DNA of 64,000 nt from Streptococcus downei MFe28. GTDB taxonomy: Bacteria; Bacillota; Bacilli; Lactobacillales; Streptococcaceae. Under the pieces are notes generated by a model. It made no database searches. It was not told the DNA's origin and saw nothing but the letters and a program-made list of their open reading frames with translations. The stretch is taken from positions 1,736,001 to 1,800,000 of the forward strand of contig NZ_UHFA01000002.1 in NCBI RefSeq assembly GCF_900459175.1, in the 5' to 3' direction. This document shows, piece after piece, positions 45,724 to 55,852 of this stretch. A program made the translations under genes and the position numbers. Numbering within the stretch: the first letter of the stretch is position 1; every line of letters begins with the position of its first letter.

Positions 45724-45773
45724 AAGCACCTCCAAATCATTTCAAATCGATACAATCAGGAAAACTCGTCAGC

Positions 45774-46403
45774 TTAGTCTTGCCAAGACTCCTGATTTTC
45801 TTTGAATTTCTTCAAGAGCTGCAAGCCATCTGCATTGATATAGCCTTGGACCTTAGCTACCTTGATGAGTTCCGAATAATTGGATAGGGTCACCAATTTA
45901 ACACCCGCATCGGCGAAGTTCTTATCGGCTTTGGGCAACTCATAGGTAAAAATAGCAACAACGCCAAGAACCTTGGCTCCCTCACGTTCGGCTGCTGCAA
46001 CAGCATCCAAGACCGAGCCACCAGTTGAAATCAAATCTTCAATGATGACCATCTTTTCACCCTTGGCAACGCGTCCTTCAATTTGGTTGCCAGCTCCATG
46101 GTCCTTGGGTTTACTCCGGATGTAGGCAAAAGGCAGGTCCATCTTGTCGGCGATGATAGCGCCATGGGGAATCCCTGCTGTTGCTGTTCCGGCAATCACT
46201 TCAACCTCTGGGAATTCTTCCTTGATTTTTTCAACGAAACCATTTTCAATCAAGGTTCTTGTTTCTGGATAAGAAAGGGTAATGCGATTATCGGTATAAA
46301 TCGGCGATTTAATCCCTGACGCCCAGGTGAAAGGCTCCTCAGGTTTTAAATAGACGGCCTTAATGTCTAATAAATCGGATGCGATTTGGGATGCTAATGT
46401 CAT
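45774..46403 (-). CDS. pyrE: Orotate phosphoribosyltransferase
   Basis: The start at [12 protein letters not shown] (46403) gives 209 residues, the usual length. It joins orotate to PRPP. Motifs are [40 protein letters not shown] and the PRPP loop [18 protein letters not shown]. It follows pyrF by about 130 bases. Confidence 0.97.
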   Translation of the reverse strand: MTLASQIASDLLDIKAVYLKPEEPFTWASGIKSPIYTDNRITLSYPETRTLIENGFVEKIKEEFPEVEVIAGTATAGIPHGAIIADKMDLPFAYIRSKPKDHGAGNQIEGRVAKGEKMVIIEDLISTGGSVLDAVAAAEREGAKVLGVVAIFTYELPKADKNFADAGVKLVTLSNYSELIKVAKVQGYINADGLQLLKKFKENQESWQD

Positions 46404-46531
46404 TGTTTTCTCCATTCTAAATTGAGGGATTTTCTTATGAGGACAAAGGTATTCGCGGGCTTAATTACCCATACCTGAGGGCAAACTTTTTTCTACCTGC
46501 CCAGCTAACAAATCATTTTCTTTTCTGTCTG

Positions 46532-47230
46532 CTATGCTTGAGAATTCCACTCAGCCTTGATTGCCTGATAAGCAGCGACTGGGTCAGCTGCCTGAGTAAT
46601 GGGGCGACCAACCACGATATAGTCAGAACCGATTCTGTAAGCATCGGCAGGGGTCATGACCCGTTTTTGGTCACCGACACTTGAGCCAGCAGGCCTGATG
46701 CCTGGGGTCAGGCAAATAAAATCCTCAGAGGTTGCTGCCTTGATTTTAGCTACCTCATGGGCTGAGCAGACTACACCGTCTAGGTCAGCTTCCTGGGTCT
46801 TTTTAGCATAATGCAGGACTGATTCCTCCAAACTAGTTTGGATATTTTGAAAATCTTGCATCTGCTCTTGCGAGGTCGAGGTTAACTGGGTAACGGCAAT
46901 CAATTTTGGACCTTGGCCCAAACCTGCTCTTGCCGCCTTCATCATTTCGACACCACCAGCTGCATGAACATTGGTCATATCAACACCCAGCTTGGCTAGG
47001 ACTGCCATGGCAGATTTAACCGTATTGGGAATATCGTGTAGCTTCAGGTCAAGAAAGACCGAATGCCCCAAAGATTTCACATAGGAAACAATCTCAGGGC
47101 CAGCCCCATAATAGAGCTCCATACCAATCTTGACGTAAAGTTTCTCTTCCTGCGGAAAACGCTCTAGGAAGGTCTTGACAGCCTCAAAAGAAGGAAAGTC
47201 AAGGGCAACAAGGGGACGAGACTCTCTCAT
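46532..47230 (-). CDS. pyrF: Orotidine 5'-phosphate decarboxylase
   Basis: The 232-residue enzyme makes UMP. It has [17 protein letters not shown], the catalytic [14 protein letters not shown] (K-x-D-x-H region, about 60-73), [14 protein letters not shown] and LTPGIRPAG. It is separated from its PyrR attenuator by about 330 bases that hold a repeat and a solitary IS end. Confidence 0.97.
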   Translation of the reverse strand: MRESRPLVALDFPSFEAVKTFLERFPQEEKLYVKIGMELYYGAGPEIVSYVKSLGHSVFLDLKLHDIPNTVKSAMAVLAKLGVDMTNVHAAGGVEMMKAARAGLGQGPKLIAVTQLTSTSQEQMQDFQNIQTSLEESVLHYAKKTQEADLDGVVCSAHEVAKIKAATSEDFICLTPGIRPAGSSVGDQKRVMTPADAYRIGSDYIVVGRPITQAADPVAAYQAIKAEWNSQA

Positions 47231-47376
47231 ATCGGTCTTTGTATCCTTTCTGCAAAAAACGTAAGGGAAAGAGGTGAAACTGGGCAGAACTTGCTTCTAG
47301 TCCAGTTCTAAAAACTTCTAAGCTCAACTTCGTTATAAATCAACTAACTCGTTTCGCTAAGAAAACTTAGGAACGT

Positions 47377-47392
47377 AGAGGTTGGGACAAAA
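47377..47392 (+). mobile_element. Solitary end of an IS1182-family element
   Basis: AGAGGTTGGGACAAAA is identical over 16 bases to the left end of the complete element at 26169-26190. No transposase remains nearby, so this is a relic or an unlinked short repeat. Confidence 0.6.
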
Positions 47393-47513
47393 AAATCCTT
47401 GCCTCATTACTTTTTCAACATCACACACATTGACGCATCAATAGCTCTAAATTCAGCTTCGCCATTCTGGCTTATTTCATTAAGAAATCGAGGAACCTAG
47501 TTCTCACGCCGTT

Positions 47514-47570
47514 CAAACTGGGTCAATGGCCCTAGGCTCTGTTTTCAACACTCACCAAGGGCCATAGAAA
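47514..47570. repeat. Copy 2 of the CAAACTGGGTCA stem-loop repeat
   Basis: CAAACTGGGTCA is followed by the stem TGGCCCT/AGGGCCA enclosing GCTCTGTTTT. Compare 17405-17454, where the stem is CCTCT/AGAGG. It lies directly downstream of the PyrR terminator. Confidence 0.55.
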
Positions 47571-47665
47571 AACCTTGCCGGAGGGGCAAGGTATGATAAA
47601 AATCAGGGTAGTCCTCTCCCCATATTTTACCGTTACCTTGTTCGCCTCTCTGGACCAACTTAAAG
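47566..47665 (-). promoter_or_regulatory. PyrR-binding attenuator upstream of pyrF
   Basis: On the minus strand GGTCCAGAGAGGCGAACAAG (within 47641-47660) matches the PyrR binding-loop consensus. A perfect terminator hairpin ACCTTGCC/GGCAAGGT (47572-47592) with TTTTTC follows. When uridine nucleotides are high, PyrR binding should favour termination. Confidence 0.88.
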
Positions 47666-47837
47666 GTTATCTCATCAGTTCTATTTTAACTTACAGGTAC
47701 TTAACTGTCAATCAAATGCTGTCTTTCCTAGCTTCAAGGACAATAAACTACAAATACTTTCGAAGTCTACAAAGTTCATTTAAAAAGTTGGCCTTCTGGA
47801 TCCCATAAAGGAACACTTTGAGTTTCTACAGCCCCTC

Positions 47838-48323
47838 TTAGTCTGACACAAGCTTACTGTCATGGCCCAGTCTAAGCATGAGTCTTTCAAAATCTTGGTA
47901 AGAGATTGACAAGGTCGTTGAATTTACGAAGGGATGGAGACTAATCACGCCCAGTTCTTTAAGATTTTCGTCGACAAGCAACTTGATTCGGTTTTTCTTG
48001 TCGAACATCAGTCCCAAGGGTGTTACGGTTCCCGCTGACACATGGAGGAGCTCCTCTAATTGTTGCGCTTTAGCAAAAGTTAGGCGCTTTTCCTCTAAAA
48101 CTTGGGCTAAAGCCGATAAATCAGCTCGTTTTTCATTGGGTAAGAGATAGAGGTAGAACTGCTTTCCTTGCTTATTTTGCAACAGAAGATTTTTCACCGG
48201 AGGATTGGGCAAAGAAAAATCCAAATTCTTCCCCGAAGTAATCGCCTGATGATCATAACGCTGATAGTCGATGTCTAACTCTTGTAAAATCTGATAAGCT
48301 TCCGTCTCATTTGCTAGGGCCAT
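47838..48323 (-). CDS. YbaK/ProX-type aminoacyl-tRNA deacylase
   Basis: The ATG at 48323 has AAGGAG upstream and gives 161 residues. The protein resembles the editing domain family that removes wrongly attached amino acids from tRNAPro or tRNACys: YDHQAITSGKNLDFSLPNPP, VKNLLLQNKQGKQFYLYLL and VTPLGLMFDKKNRIKLLVD. It follows pyrD in the same direction. Confidence 0.85.
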   Translation of the reverse strand: MALANETEAYQILQELDIDYQRYDHQAITSGKNLDFSLPNPPVKNLLLQNKQGKQFYLYLLPNEKRADLSALAQVLEEKRLTFAKAQQLEELLHVSAGTVTPLGLMFDKKNRIKLLVDENLKELGVISLHPFVNSTTLSISYQDFERLMLRLGHDSKLVSD

Positions 48324-48347
48324 AACCAACTCCTTTTTCAAACTCTG

Positions 48348-49295
<948 letters not shown>

Positions 49296-50090
49296 CTAGA
49301 GCACAACACTATCTGTTTCAAAGACGGGCCCGTCCTGGCAGACCCGCCTATTTGCAGCTTCTAAACTATCCTTGAGATGGACAACACAGGCATAGCAGGC
49401 CCCCATTCCGCAAGCCATCCTTTCTTCCAAGGACATATAAGCATGGGGGTGGTCAGCGAATTTTTTATCCACATACTTGAGCATGCCTGGTGCTCCGCAG
49501 GAATAGATGGCTGTGAAATCATCGGTTAATTCATCGACGACCGTCGAGACATAGCCCTTGATGCCATAAGAACCGTCATCCGTAGTCACCGTCACCTGAG
49601 CCACCTGCTTCATTTCTTCTTCCAAGATGACGGCAGATTTATTGGCAAAGCCCAGCACGGCTGTCACTTGGGCTCCCTTTTTAGCTAAGGCCTTAGCGGT
49701 CGCATAGAGGGGTGGAACACCGATACCCCCACCGATCAGCAGGACCTTGTCATCTTGATTAACCATTGATAGGTCAAAACCATTGCCCTGGGGTCCCATA
49801 GTATCAATAAAATCACCTGATTTTAAATGGGATAAAATCTCTGTTCCCATGCCCTGAACCCGATAGATAATCGAAGCTTCTTGCTTTTCCTTATCAATAT
49901 CACAGATTGAGATTGGCCGCCTAAGGAGCTTGCTGGGGTCTGGCACCCGCAGGTGAAGGAATTGCCCCTCCTTCATCTCCTCAACCATCTGGCCAGTCAA
50001 AACCATCTTAAAAATTTTAGGAGCAATTTCAGTCTGACTGCTGATTCTCAAGTTTTCCTTGAGAATGCTGGGCTTTTCTTGTGCTTGCAT
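49296..50090 (-). CDS. pyrK: Dihydroorotate dehydrogenase electron transfer subunit
   Basis: The 264-residue protein carries FAD and a [2Fe-2S] cluster and passes electrons from PyrD to NAD+. FAD motif LRRPISICDIDKE, NAD-binding GGGIGVPPLYATAKAL and the cluster cysteines in RMACGMGACYACVVHL, then RRVCQDGPVF, are visible. It is the first gene of pyrK-pyrD and follows a PyrR attenuator. Confidence 0.96.
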   Translation of the reverse strand: MQAQEKPSILKENLRISSQTEIAPKIFKMVLTGQMVEEMKEGQFLHLRVPDPSKLLRRPISICDIDKEKQEASIIYRVQGMGTEILSHLKSGDFIDTMGPQGNGFDLSMVNQDDKVLLIGGGIGVPPLYATAKALAKKGAQVTAVLGFANKSAVILEEEMKQVAQVTVTTDDGSYGIKGYVSTVVDELTDDFTAIYSCGAPGMLKYVDKKFADHPHAYMSLEERMACGMGACYACVVHLKDSLEAANRRVCQDGPVFETDSVVL

Positions 50091-50107
50091 AAGGTTTCCT
50101 TTCCAAC

Positions 50108-50207
50108 AAAAAGACCCTGCCTAGAGAGCAAGGTCACACAAATAGAGGTGGGAAATTTCTCCCCATCCGTAAAATGCCTGCCTTGGAGCCTCTCTGGACT
50201 CATTTAA
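50108..50207 (-). promoter_or_regulatory. PyrR-binding attenuator upstream of pyrK
   Basis: On the minus strand AGTCCAGAGAGGCTCCAAGG (within 50184-50206) matches the PyrR loop. The terminator hairpin GACCTTGC/GCAGGGTC (50113-50135) with TTTTT follows just before pyrK. Confidence 0.88.
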
Positions 50208-50231
50208 AGGTCAACTATTTCTTTCTAATAT

Positions 50232-50696
50232 TTAAGGCTGGTCGGTCAAGACCTCATAAGGGCGTTCATATTCTTCCTTAAGGGCTGCACCAGCAACTTG
50301 CAAACTGCCAAAGAGATCCACCAAAATACCAAAGGATTTAGCCCGATCCTGGTCTAGTAGACTGTAGAAAAACGGTTGGGCAACCGCTACCTCCTCCAAA
50401 AAGGCCAGTTGGGACAGCCAATCCCCCACGACATCCAGAGATTCATTCATCAAACGAAAAGAGGGCTCATCGTACCAAGCCAAGGCTTGAACCTTCTCCT
50501 CCTGACGCTTGAGAGGTTGGCAGGCTTCCAAAATCTTGTCAATTTCTGGCTTAATCAGAACCGTTTCAACAGAAAACTCTAAGAGCGAAGGCTCTTGTTC
50601 AATCATGGATAATTCTGCTTCAAAGAGATGTAAATAGTGCCGCGTGACGGCCAGTTTGTGCAATAGTTGTTGATAATCTTGTAGGACTTGCTCCAT
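50232..50696 (-). CDS. Hypothetical cytoplasmic protein
   Basis: The 154-residue protein is leucine-, glutamate- and glutamine-rich and predicted largely helical (MEQVLQDYQQLLHKLAVTRH; SLDVVGDWLSQLAFLEEVAV). It has no membrane segment and no motif I recognise. A TGGTAAAAT-like extended -10 precedes it. It lies directly upstream of the pyrK leader, so readthrough could link it to the pyr genes. Confidence 0.7.
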   Translation of the reverse strand: MEQVLQDYQQLLHKLAVTRHYLHLFEAELSMIEQEPSLLEFSVETVLIKPEIDKILEACQPLKRQEEKVQALAWYDEPSFRLMNESLDVVGDWLSQLAFLEEVAVAQPFFYSLLDQDRAKSFGILVDLFGSLQVAGAALKEEYERPYEVLTDQP

Positions 50697-50977
50697 AGTG
50701 ACTTACCTTACTTCTTATTTTCTTTCATTTTACCATAAATGCTTAATAAAATTAAGACCAAGGCCCTCACAAAATGAGCAGACCAGCAAAGATTGCCCAG
50801 ATTTTTCTATCAACATTGGCTTGTCTTGATTGATACTCGCCAAAATTTAAAAAAATAGACTTAGAGGTTAAGCCCCTTTTACTCCTACTATAATCTTAAA
50901 AGAGTAACGCCTCTCCCTCATCTAGGTCGCCATTCTTGACCCCCATTGAGTCTACACAAGCAATCTACCCGCCCAGC
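50697..50977. other. Intergenic region without recognised gene
   Basis: No ORF with a ribosome site and no repeat shared with the rest of the window is seen. The 5' side holds the probable promoter of the upstream hypothetical gene. Confidence 0.5.
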
Positions 50978-51000
50978 AAAAAACGAGCCCTTAAGCTCGC
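50978..51000 (-). terminator. Terminator of the rml genes
   Basis: On the minus strand GCGAGC pairs with GCTCG(T) around a 6-base loop and continues TTTTTT. Confidence 0.75.
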
Positions 51001-51066
51001 TTTCTTTATTTCTAGTCTTTATGATTTCTAGTCTCAATCCTCTATAGAAAGGCTTGGGGCTATAGC

Positions 51067-52287
<1,221 letters not shown>

Positions 52288-52376
52288 CTAAGTCTAAAAG
52301 TGTCTATGAAAGTCTTTCTTGTCAACTTCCTTGCCAAGGACTTTCAAGTCACTCTAAGGACTGGATTTCATTGACT

Positions 52377-52534
52377 CATTTCTGAACCCAAGGTTTCAGA
52401 AATGCCCATCATTCCACCACGGCGGAAACTATCGGTTCTAGCTCGCTTTGCTCGTCTTTTTATATTGATTTTTTCGTTACAGAGAAAAGTATCAGATAGA
52501 GGTTCGCTAGGCTCACCTATTATATTCGCCGTGG
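52377..52534. other. Hairpin element D between rmlC and rmlB
   Basis: A 12-bp hairpin with one bulged base (52377-52388 with 52392-52404) is followed by an 8-bp stem CCACGGCG/CGCCGTGG (52417-52424 with 52527-52534). That stem encloses CTATC/GATAG (52429-52433 with 52495-52499) and smaller pairings. It recalls elements A-C but is not alignable with them by eye. The remaining 52114-52376 holds no clear gene. Confidence 0.5.
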
Positions 52535-52555
52535 AAAACCCTATCGGGTCTTTTC

Positions 52556-53149
52556 TTACAAATCTTCTTTTTTCAGTGGTTTCACATCTTTGAGCATTGG
52601 ATGATTTTTATCGGCTTCAGAGACTTCTGCTTCTGCTAGATTTTCCCATTCAATGCCCAAAGCTGGATCTGCGTAGTTGACAAAGGCATATTTTGGCTTG
52701 AGTTCCAGTGCCCAGTAGTCATTTACCAGATAGCTGTAGGAAACCTTGTCAGAAAGGACCTGGAAACCATTGGCAACACCACGAGGAACAAAGATACCCT
52801 TGGAGGCGTCGATGATGGTTTGGTAGGTATGACCAAAGCTTTCGCCCTCACGCAGGTCAACCCAAGAGCCCAGAACCTTTCCTTCATCAGCTACCGAGAT
52901 ATACTTATCCCAAGGTTCGGCATGGAGACCCCGTAAAACGTTTTTGCGAGAGAAGGAAACATTATTTTGCAACTTACCACCCGCAAAGAAGCTTTCTGGA
53001 AAACCGAGTGGCAACATTTTTTCTTTTTGGAAATTTTCCTTGAACCAGCCACGGTTATCGCCGTGAACAGGAATGTCAAACTCAATCATGCCAGGGATAG
53101 CTTCAATTTTACGAGCTGCCAGTTCTTTTTCAAAAAATTTATCGGTCAT
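52556..53149 (-). CDS. rmlC: dTDP-4-dehydrorhamnose 3,5-epimerase
   Basis: The 197-residue cupin enzyme has HGDNRGWFKENFQKEKM, NVLRGLHAEPWDKYISVADE and GVANGFQVLSDKVSYSYLVN. These include the catalytic His and the conserved family segments. Its ATG overlaps the rmlA stop (TAATG), so the pair is translationally coupled. A weak ACCC...GGGT hairpin follows. Confidence 0.95.
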   Translation of the reverse strand: MTDKFFEKELAARKIEAIPGMIEFDIPVHGDNRGWFKENFQKEKMLPLGFPESFFAGGKLQNNVSFSRKNVLRGLHAEPWDKYISVADEGKVLGSWVDLREGESFGHTYQTIIDASKGIFVPRGVANGFQVLSDKVSYSYLVNDYWALELKPKYAFVNYADPALGIEWENLAEAEVSEADKNHPMLKDVKPLKKEDL

Positions 53150-54018
53150 TAGGCTTCTCCAATCAAACGCAAGAGGTATTGTCCATATTCATTTTTCTTG
53201 AGCGGTTGGGCTAGTTCACGCACCTGCTCTTTGCTAATGTAACCCATGCGGTAGGCTATTTCTTCTAAGTTGGCCACTTGGAGATTTTGCATGCGTTGAA
53301 CCGTTTCGATATATTGGGCCGCTTCCAAGAGGCTTTCATGAGTTCCTGTATCTAACCAAGCAAAGCCACGTTCCATGACTTCCACCGAGAGGTCGCCACG
53401 CTCTAGATAGGCCTTGTTGACATCGGTAATTTCCAATTCACCCCGAGGGCTTGGCTTGATATTCTTGGCAATGTCGACGACATCATTATCATAGAAATAA
53501 AGACCCGTCACAGCATAGTGAGACTTAGGGTGTTCTGGCTTTTCTTCGATGGAGATTGCATTCATATTTTCGTCAAATTCAACAACCCCGAAGCGCTCAG
53601 GATCCTTGACTTGATAACCAAAGACGGTTGCCCCTTTTTCCTTGCTGGCTGCCTTTTGCAACATCCGGCTGAGACCTGGACCGTAGTAGATATTGTCACC
53701 CAAAATCAAAGCAACATTGTCATCGCCAATGAAATCTTCACCAATAATAAAGGCCTGAGCCAAACCGTCAGGACTCGGTTGCTCAGCGTAAGAAAGATTG
53801 ATGCCGAATTCAGAACCATCTTGAAGCAATTCCTTGAAACGAGGCAAATCTTGCGGTGTTGAAATAATCAAGATGTCCTTAATCCCTGCCAACATGAGAG
53901 TTGAGAGGGGATAATAAATCATAGGTTTATCGTAAACAGGCATGAGCTGTTTTGAGGCCGCACGGGTCAATGGATAGAGGCGAGTTCCTGACCCACCTGC
54001 AAGAATAATACCTTTCAT
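53149..54018 (-). CDS. rmlA: Glucose-1-phosphate thymidylyltransferase
   Basis: The 289-residue enzyme makes dTDP-glucose, the first step of dTDP-rhamnose synthesis for the rhamnose wall polysaccharide. Motifs are [34 protein letters not shown] and [15 protein letters not shown]. It is the first gene of the rml group, with AAGGAAG before the ATG, and is divergent from a LysR-type regulator gene. Confidence 0.96.
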   Translation of the reverse strand: MKGIILAGGSGTRLYPLTRAASKQLMPVYDKPMIYYPLSTLMLAGIKDILIISTPQDLPRFKELLQDGSEFGINLSYAEQPSPDGLAQAFIIGEDFIGDDNVALILGDNIYYGPGLSRMLQKAASKEKGATVFGYQVKDPERFGVVEFDENMNAISIEEKPEHPKSHYAVTGLYFYDNDVVDIAKNIKPSPRGELEITDVNKAYLERGDLSVEVMERGFAWLDTGTHESLLEAAQYIETVQRMQNLQVANLEEIAYRMGYISKEQVRELAQPLKKNEYGQYLLRLIGEA

Positions 54019-54167
54019 CGAAAAAGCTTCCTTTCAGAATTTGTCTGATAAAATTATATCACAAGCCCTTGCAAATGTCAGTAAAAACAAGGGATTGTGA
54101 GGAGCGTTTCCTGGGGTTCTCTATCTGCTAAGATTGCTATAGTTGGACCTATAAGTTCTATTACTGT

Positions 54168-54208
54168 TATAGTCTGAAACTATATCTGCTTTATGTTACA
54201 ATAAGCCT
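54168..54208 (+). promoter_or_regulatory. LysR box and leaderless promoter of the LysR gene
   Basis: TATAGTCTGAAACTATA (54168-54184) is a perfect 6-bp inverted repeat of LysR type (T-N11-A geometry). Another partial copy is near 54138-54152. TGTTACAAT (extended -10) ends at 54202, and the ATG at 54209 follows six bases later. The box overlaps the -35 region, suggesting self-control. Confidence 0.6.
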
Positions 54209-55114
54209 ATGCGTATTCAACAATTACATTATATTATCAAAATCGTCGAAACGGGTAGTATGAATGAGGCTGCCAAGCAACTCTATATTACCCAACCTAG
54301 TCTTTCCAATGCTATCAGGGATTTGGAAAGGGAAATGGATATCAAGATTTTCAACCGCAATCCTAAGGGGATTACCCTGACCCAGGATGGGGTGGAATTT
54401 CTCTCCTACGCTCGCCAGGTGGTGGAGCAGACCAATTTGTTGGAAGAACGCTACAAGAGTAAGGACCACAACCGCGAGCTCTTTAGTGTCTCGGCCCAGC
54501 ACTATGCCTTTGTCGTCAATGCCTTTGTCTCCCTACTCAAGGGAGCCGATATGAGCCAGTACGAGCTCTTCCTGCGAGAAACCAGAACCTATGAAATCAT
54601 CGATGATGTCAAAAATTTCCGCTCAGAAATCGGGGTTCTCTTTCTCAACAGCTACAATCGGGATGTCCTGACCAAGATGTTTGATGACAATCACCTGACC
54701 TATACCAACCTCTTTGTCGCCCAGCCCCATATTTTTGTCAGCAAGTCCAATCCCCTAGCCAGCAAAAAATCCGTCAGTCTCAGCGACCTAGAGGATTTTC
54801 CCTATCTCAGCTATGAGCAAGGCTTGCACAACTCCTTCTACTTCTCAGAAGAAATCATGTCCCAGATTCCCCACAAAAAATCCATCGTGGTCTCGGACCG
54901 GGCCACCCTCTTCAATCTCCTGATTGGCTTGGACGGCTATACCGTGGCCACAGGGATTCTCAACAGCAACCTCAACGGCGATGATATTGTCTCTATTCCG
55001 CTGGAAGTTGACGATAAAATTGACATCGTCTACATCAAACACGAAAAAGCCAACCTCTCCAAGATGGGCGAACGCTTTATCGATTATCTCTTGGAAGAAG
55101 TGAAGTTTGATTGA
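54209..55114 (+). CDS. LysR-family transcriptional regulator, CpsY/MetR-like
   Basis: The 301-residue regulator starts MRIQQLHYIIKIVETGSMNE with the winged-helix recognition segment AAKQLYITQPSLSNAIRDLE (about 21-40), followed by a periplasmic-binding-like effector domain. The opening is very close to streptococcal CpsY, which controls methionine uptake and surface traits. The start seems leaderless, and a LysR box lies upstream. It is divergent from rmlA, which may share control. Confidence 0.88.
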   Translation: MRIQQLHYIIKIVETGSMNEAAKQLYITQPSLSNAIRDLEREMDIKIFNRNPKGITLTQDGVEFLSYARQVVEQTNLLEERYKSKDHNRELFSVSAQHYAFVVNAFVSLLKGADMSQYELFLRETRTYEIIDDVKNFRSEIGVLFLNSYNRDVLTKMFDDNHLTYTNLFVAQPHIFVSKSNPLASKKSVSLSDLEDFPYLSYEQGLHNSFYFSEEIMSQIPHKKSIVVSDRATLFNLLIGLDGYTVATGILNSNLNGDDIVSIPLEVDDKIDIVYIKHEKANLSKMGERFIDYLLEEVKFD

Positions 55115-55417
55115 ACAGTCTTACTAAGCACTGAGAGCTCGTTCGACGGCGCTATTTTCCTTAGAAAATATCTATTCCCTCACTATTTCATCTAAGTTGT
55201 CAATGTCGGCCGACCCGACCTAGGCTTCATGTCACATCTTATAGCAAATAAGCATCTAAAATCTAGAGATGGTAAAAAGGCGAGCTCGGTGGTTGGAAAA
55301 GCTAGCTATTTTCACAGAGTACCGGTGAGTTCTAATAATCAGTCAATACACCAGTGCATATTTGACAATAGTTCCAAAAATTCGAATATCAGTGCTTCTT
55401 CCACATCTATCTGACGC
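55115..55417. other. Intergenic region without recognised gene
   Basis: No convincing gene is seen. The only pattern noted is GAGCTCG near 55137 and CGAGCTC near 55280, a long-range inverted repeat too short to interpret. Confidence 0.4.
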
Positions 55418-55445
55418 TTGCATTACCAGCCAACTATGGTACAAT
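55418..55445 (+). promoter_or_regulatory. Promoter of the antitoxin RNA
   Basis: TTGCAT (55418-55423), a 16-base spacer and TACAAT (55440-55445) with an upstream TG. Transcription should start near 55452. Confidence 0.6.
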
Positions 55446-55451
55446 GATAAT

Positions 55452-55563
55452 AGAAAAAGGGCCTTGTCGCCAACAAGACCCCATGTAAAGCCGTTAAACG
55501 GTGGCTACGTTTTTAGCTAAAAAATAACCGTCAACGTACCAAAGTTGAGACGGTTATTTTTTT
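55452..55563 (+). ncRNA. Antisense RNA of a type I toxin-antitoxin locus
   Basis: A roughly 110-base transcript is predicted from the promoter at 55418-55445 to a terminator shared with the opposite strand (AAAATAACCGTC/GACGGTTATTTT, 55521-55560). It contains the phrases AAGCCGTTAAACGGTGGCTA and TTTTTAGCTAAAAAATAACC, which I recall from loci of small hydrophobic toxins in Lactobacillales. It overlaps the 3' end of the toxin message and is expected to pair with it. Confidence 0.65.
55521..55563. terminator. Bidirectional terminator of the toxin-antitoxin pair
   Basis: The 12-bp stem 55521-55532/55549-55560 ends in poly-T on both strands. The toxin stop codon (55554-55556) is inside the stem. 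Confidence 0.8.
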
Positions 55564-55658
55564 CTGTCATTTTTGAAGATTTGGTAACAAAGACTGATTA
55601 GGGCTATGGTAAACATAGCAAAACCTAAAATCGTCTCTACCACTTCAAAAGCAGTCAA
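55554..55658 (-). CDS. Small hydrophobic type I toxin, holin-like toxin family
   Basis: The 34-codon gene starts with TTG at 55658, seven bases after GGAGG (GAGGAGGT at 55672-55665). The peptide MTAFEVVETILGFAMFTIAL, then ISLCYQIFKNDRKK, has one transmembrane helix and a basic tail with KNDRKK, the usual plan of the putative holin-like toxins (TxpA type, PF16935-like). Its 3' end overlaps a convergent antisense RNA. A short leader ORF ends over its start codon. Confidence 0.75.
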   Translation of the reverse strand: MTAFEVVETILGFAMFTIALISLCYQIFKNDRKK

Positions 55659-55699
55659 AGAGTTACCTCCTCTCTGTTAGATTTCGATGAGTACCGCAT
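55655..55699 (-). CDS. Leader ORF overlapping the toxin start
   Basis: ATG at 55699 (or 55705) is preceded by GAGG and encodes MRYSSKSNREEVTL, stopping at TGA (55657-55655). The stop overlaps the toxin TTG. The toxin ribosome site lies inside this ORF. Such an arrangement can couple translation of the two reading frames. Confidence 0.4.
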   Translation of the reverse strand: MRYSSKSNREEVTL

Positions 55700-55802
55700 A
55701 GGCATCACCTCACTTTCAGAAAAAGGATTGTAACCACCGTCTTCACTTCTTTACTACTTAATTGTAACACGAAGTTAGTTTTATTGCTAACATTTCTCTG
55801 CT

Positions 55803-55849
55803 AATGAACCAGCCCTCTATTCGTCTGATAATTAAAGGGCTGGTTCATT
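55803..55849. terminator. Long perfect hairpin after the kinase gene
   Basis: A 14-bp perfect stem (55803-55816 with 55836-55849) with a 19-base loop lies three bases after the kinase stop. The T-rich side favours plus-strand termination. Confidence 0.55.
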
Positions 55850-55852
55850 TTA

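Noticed and set aside
47575-47808. Plus-strand reading frame of 77 codons
   Set aside because: It lies antisense over the PyrR attenuator, has no ribosome site and no recognisable product.
55229-55414. Plus-strand reading frame of 61 codons beside the toxin-antitoxin locus
   Set aside because: No ribosome site, low-complexity composition and no similarity I recognise.
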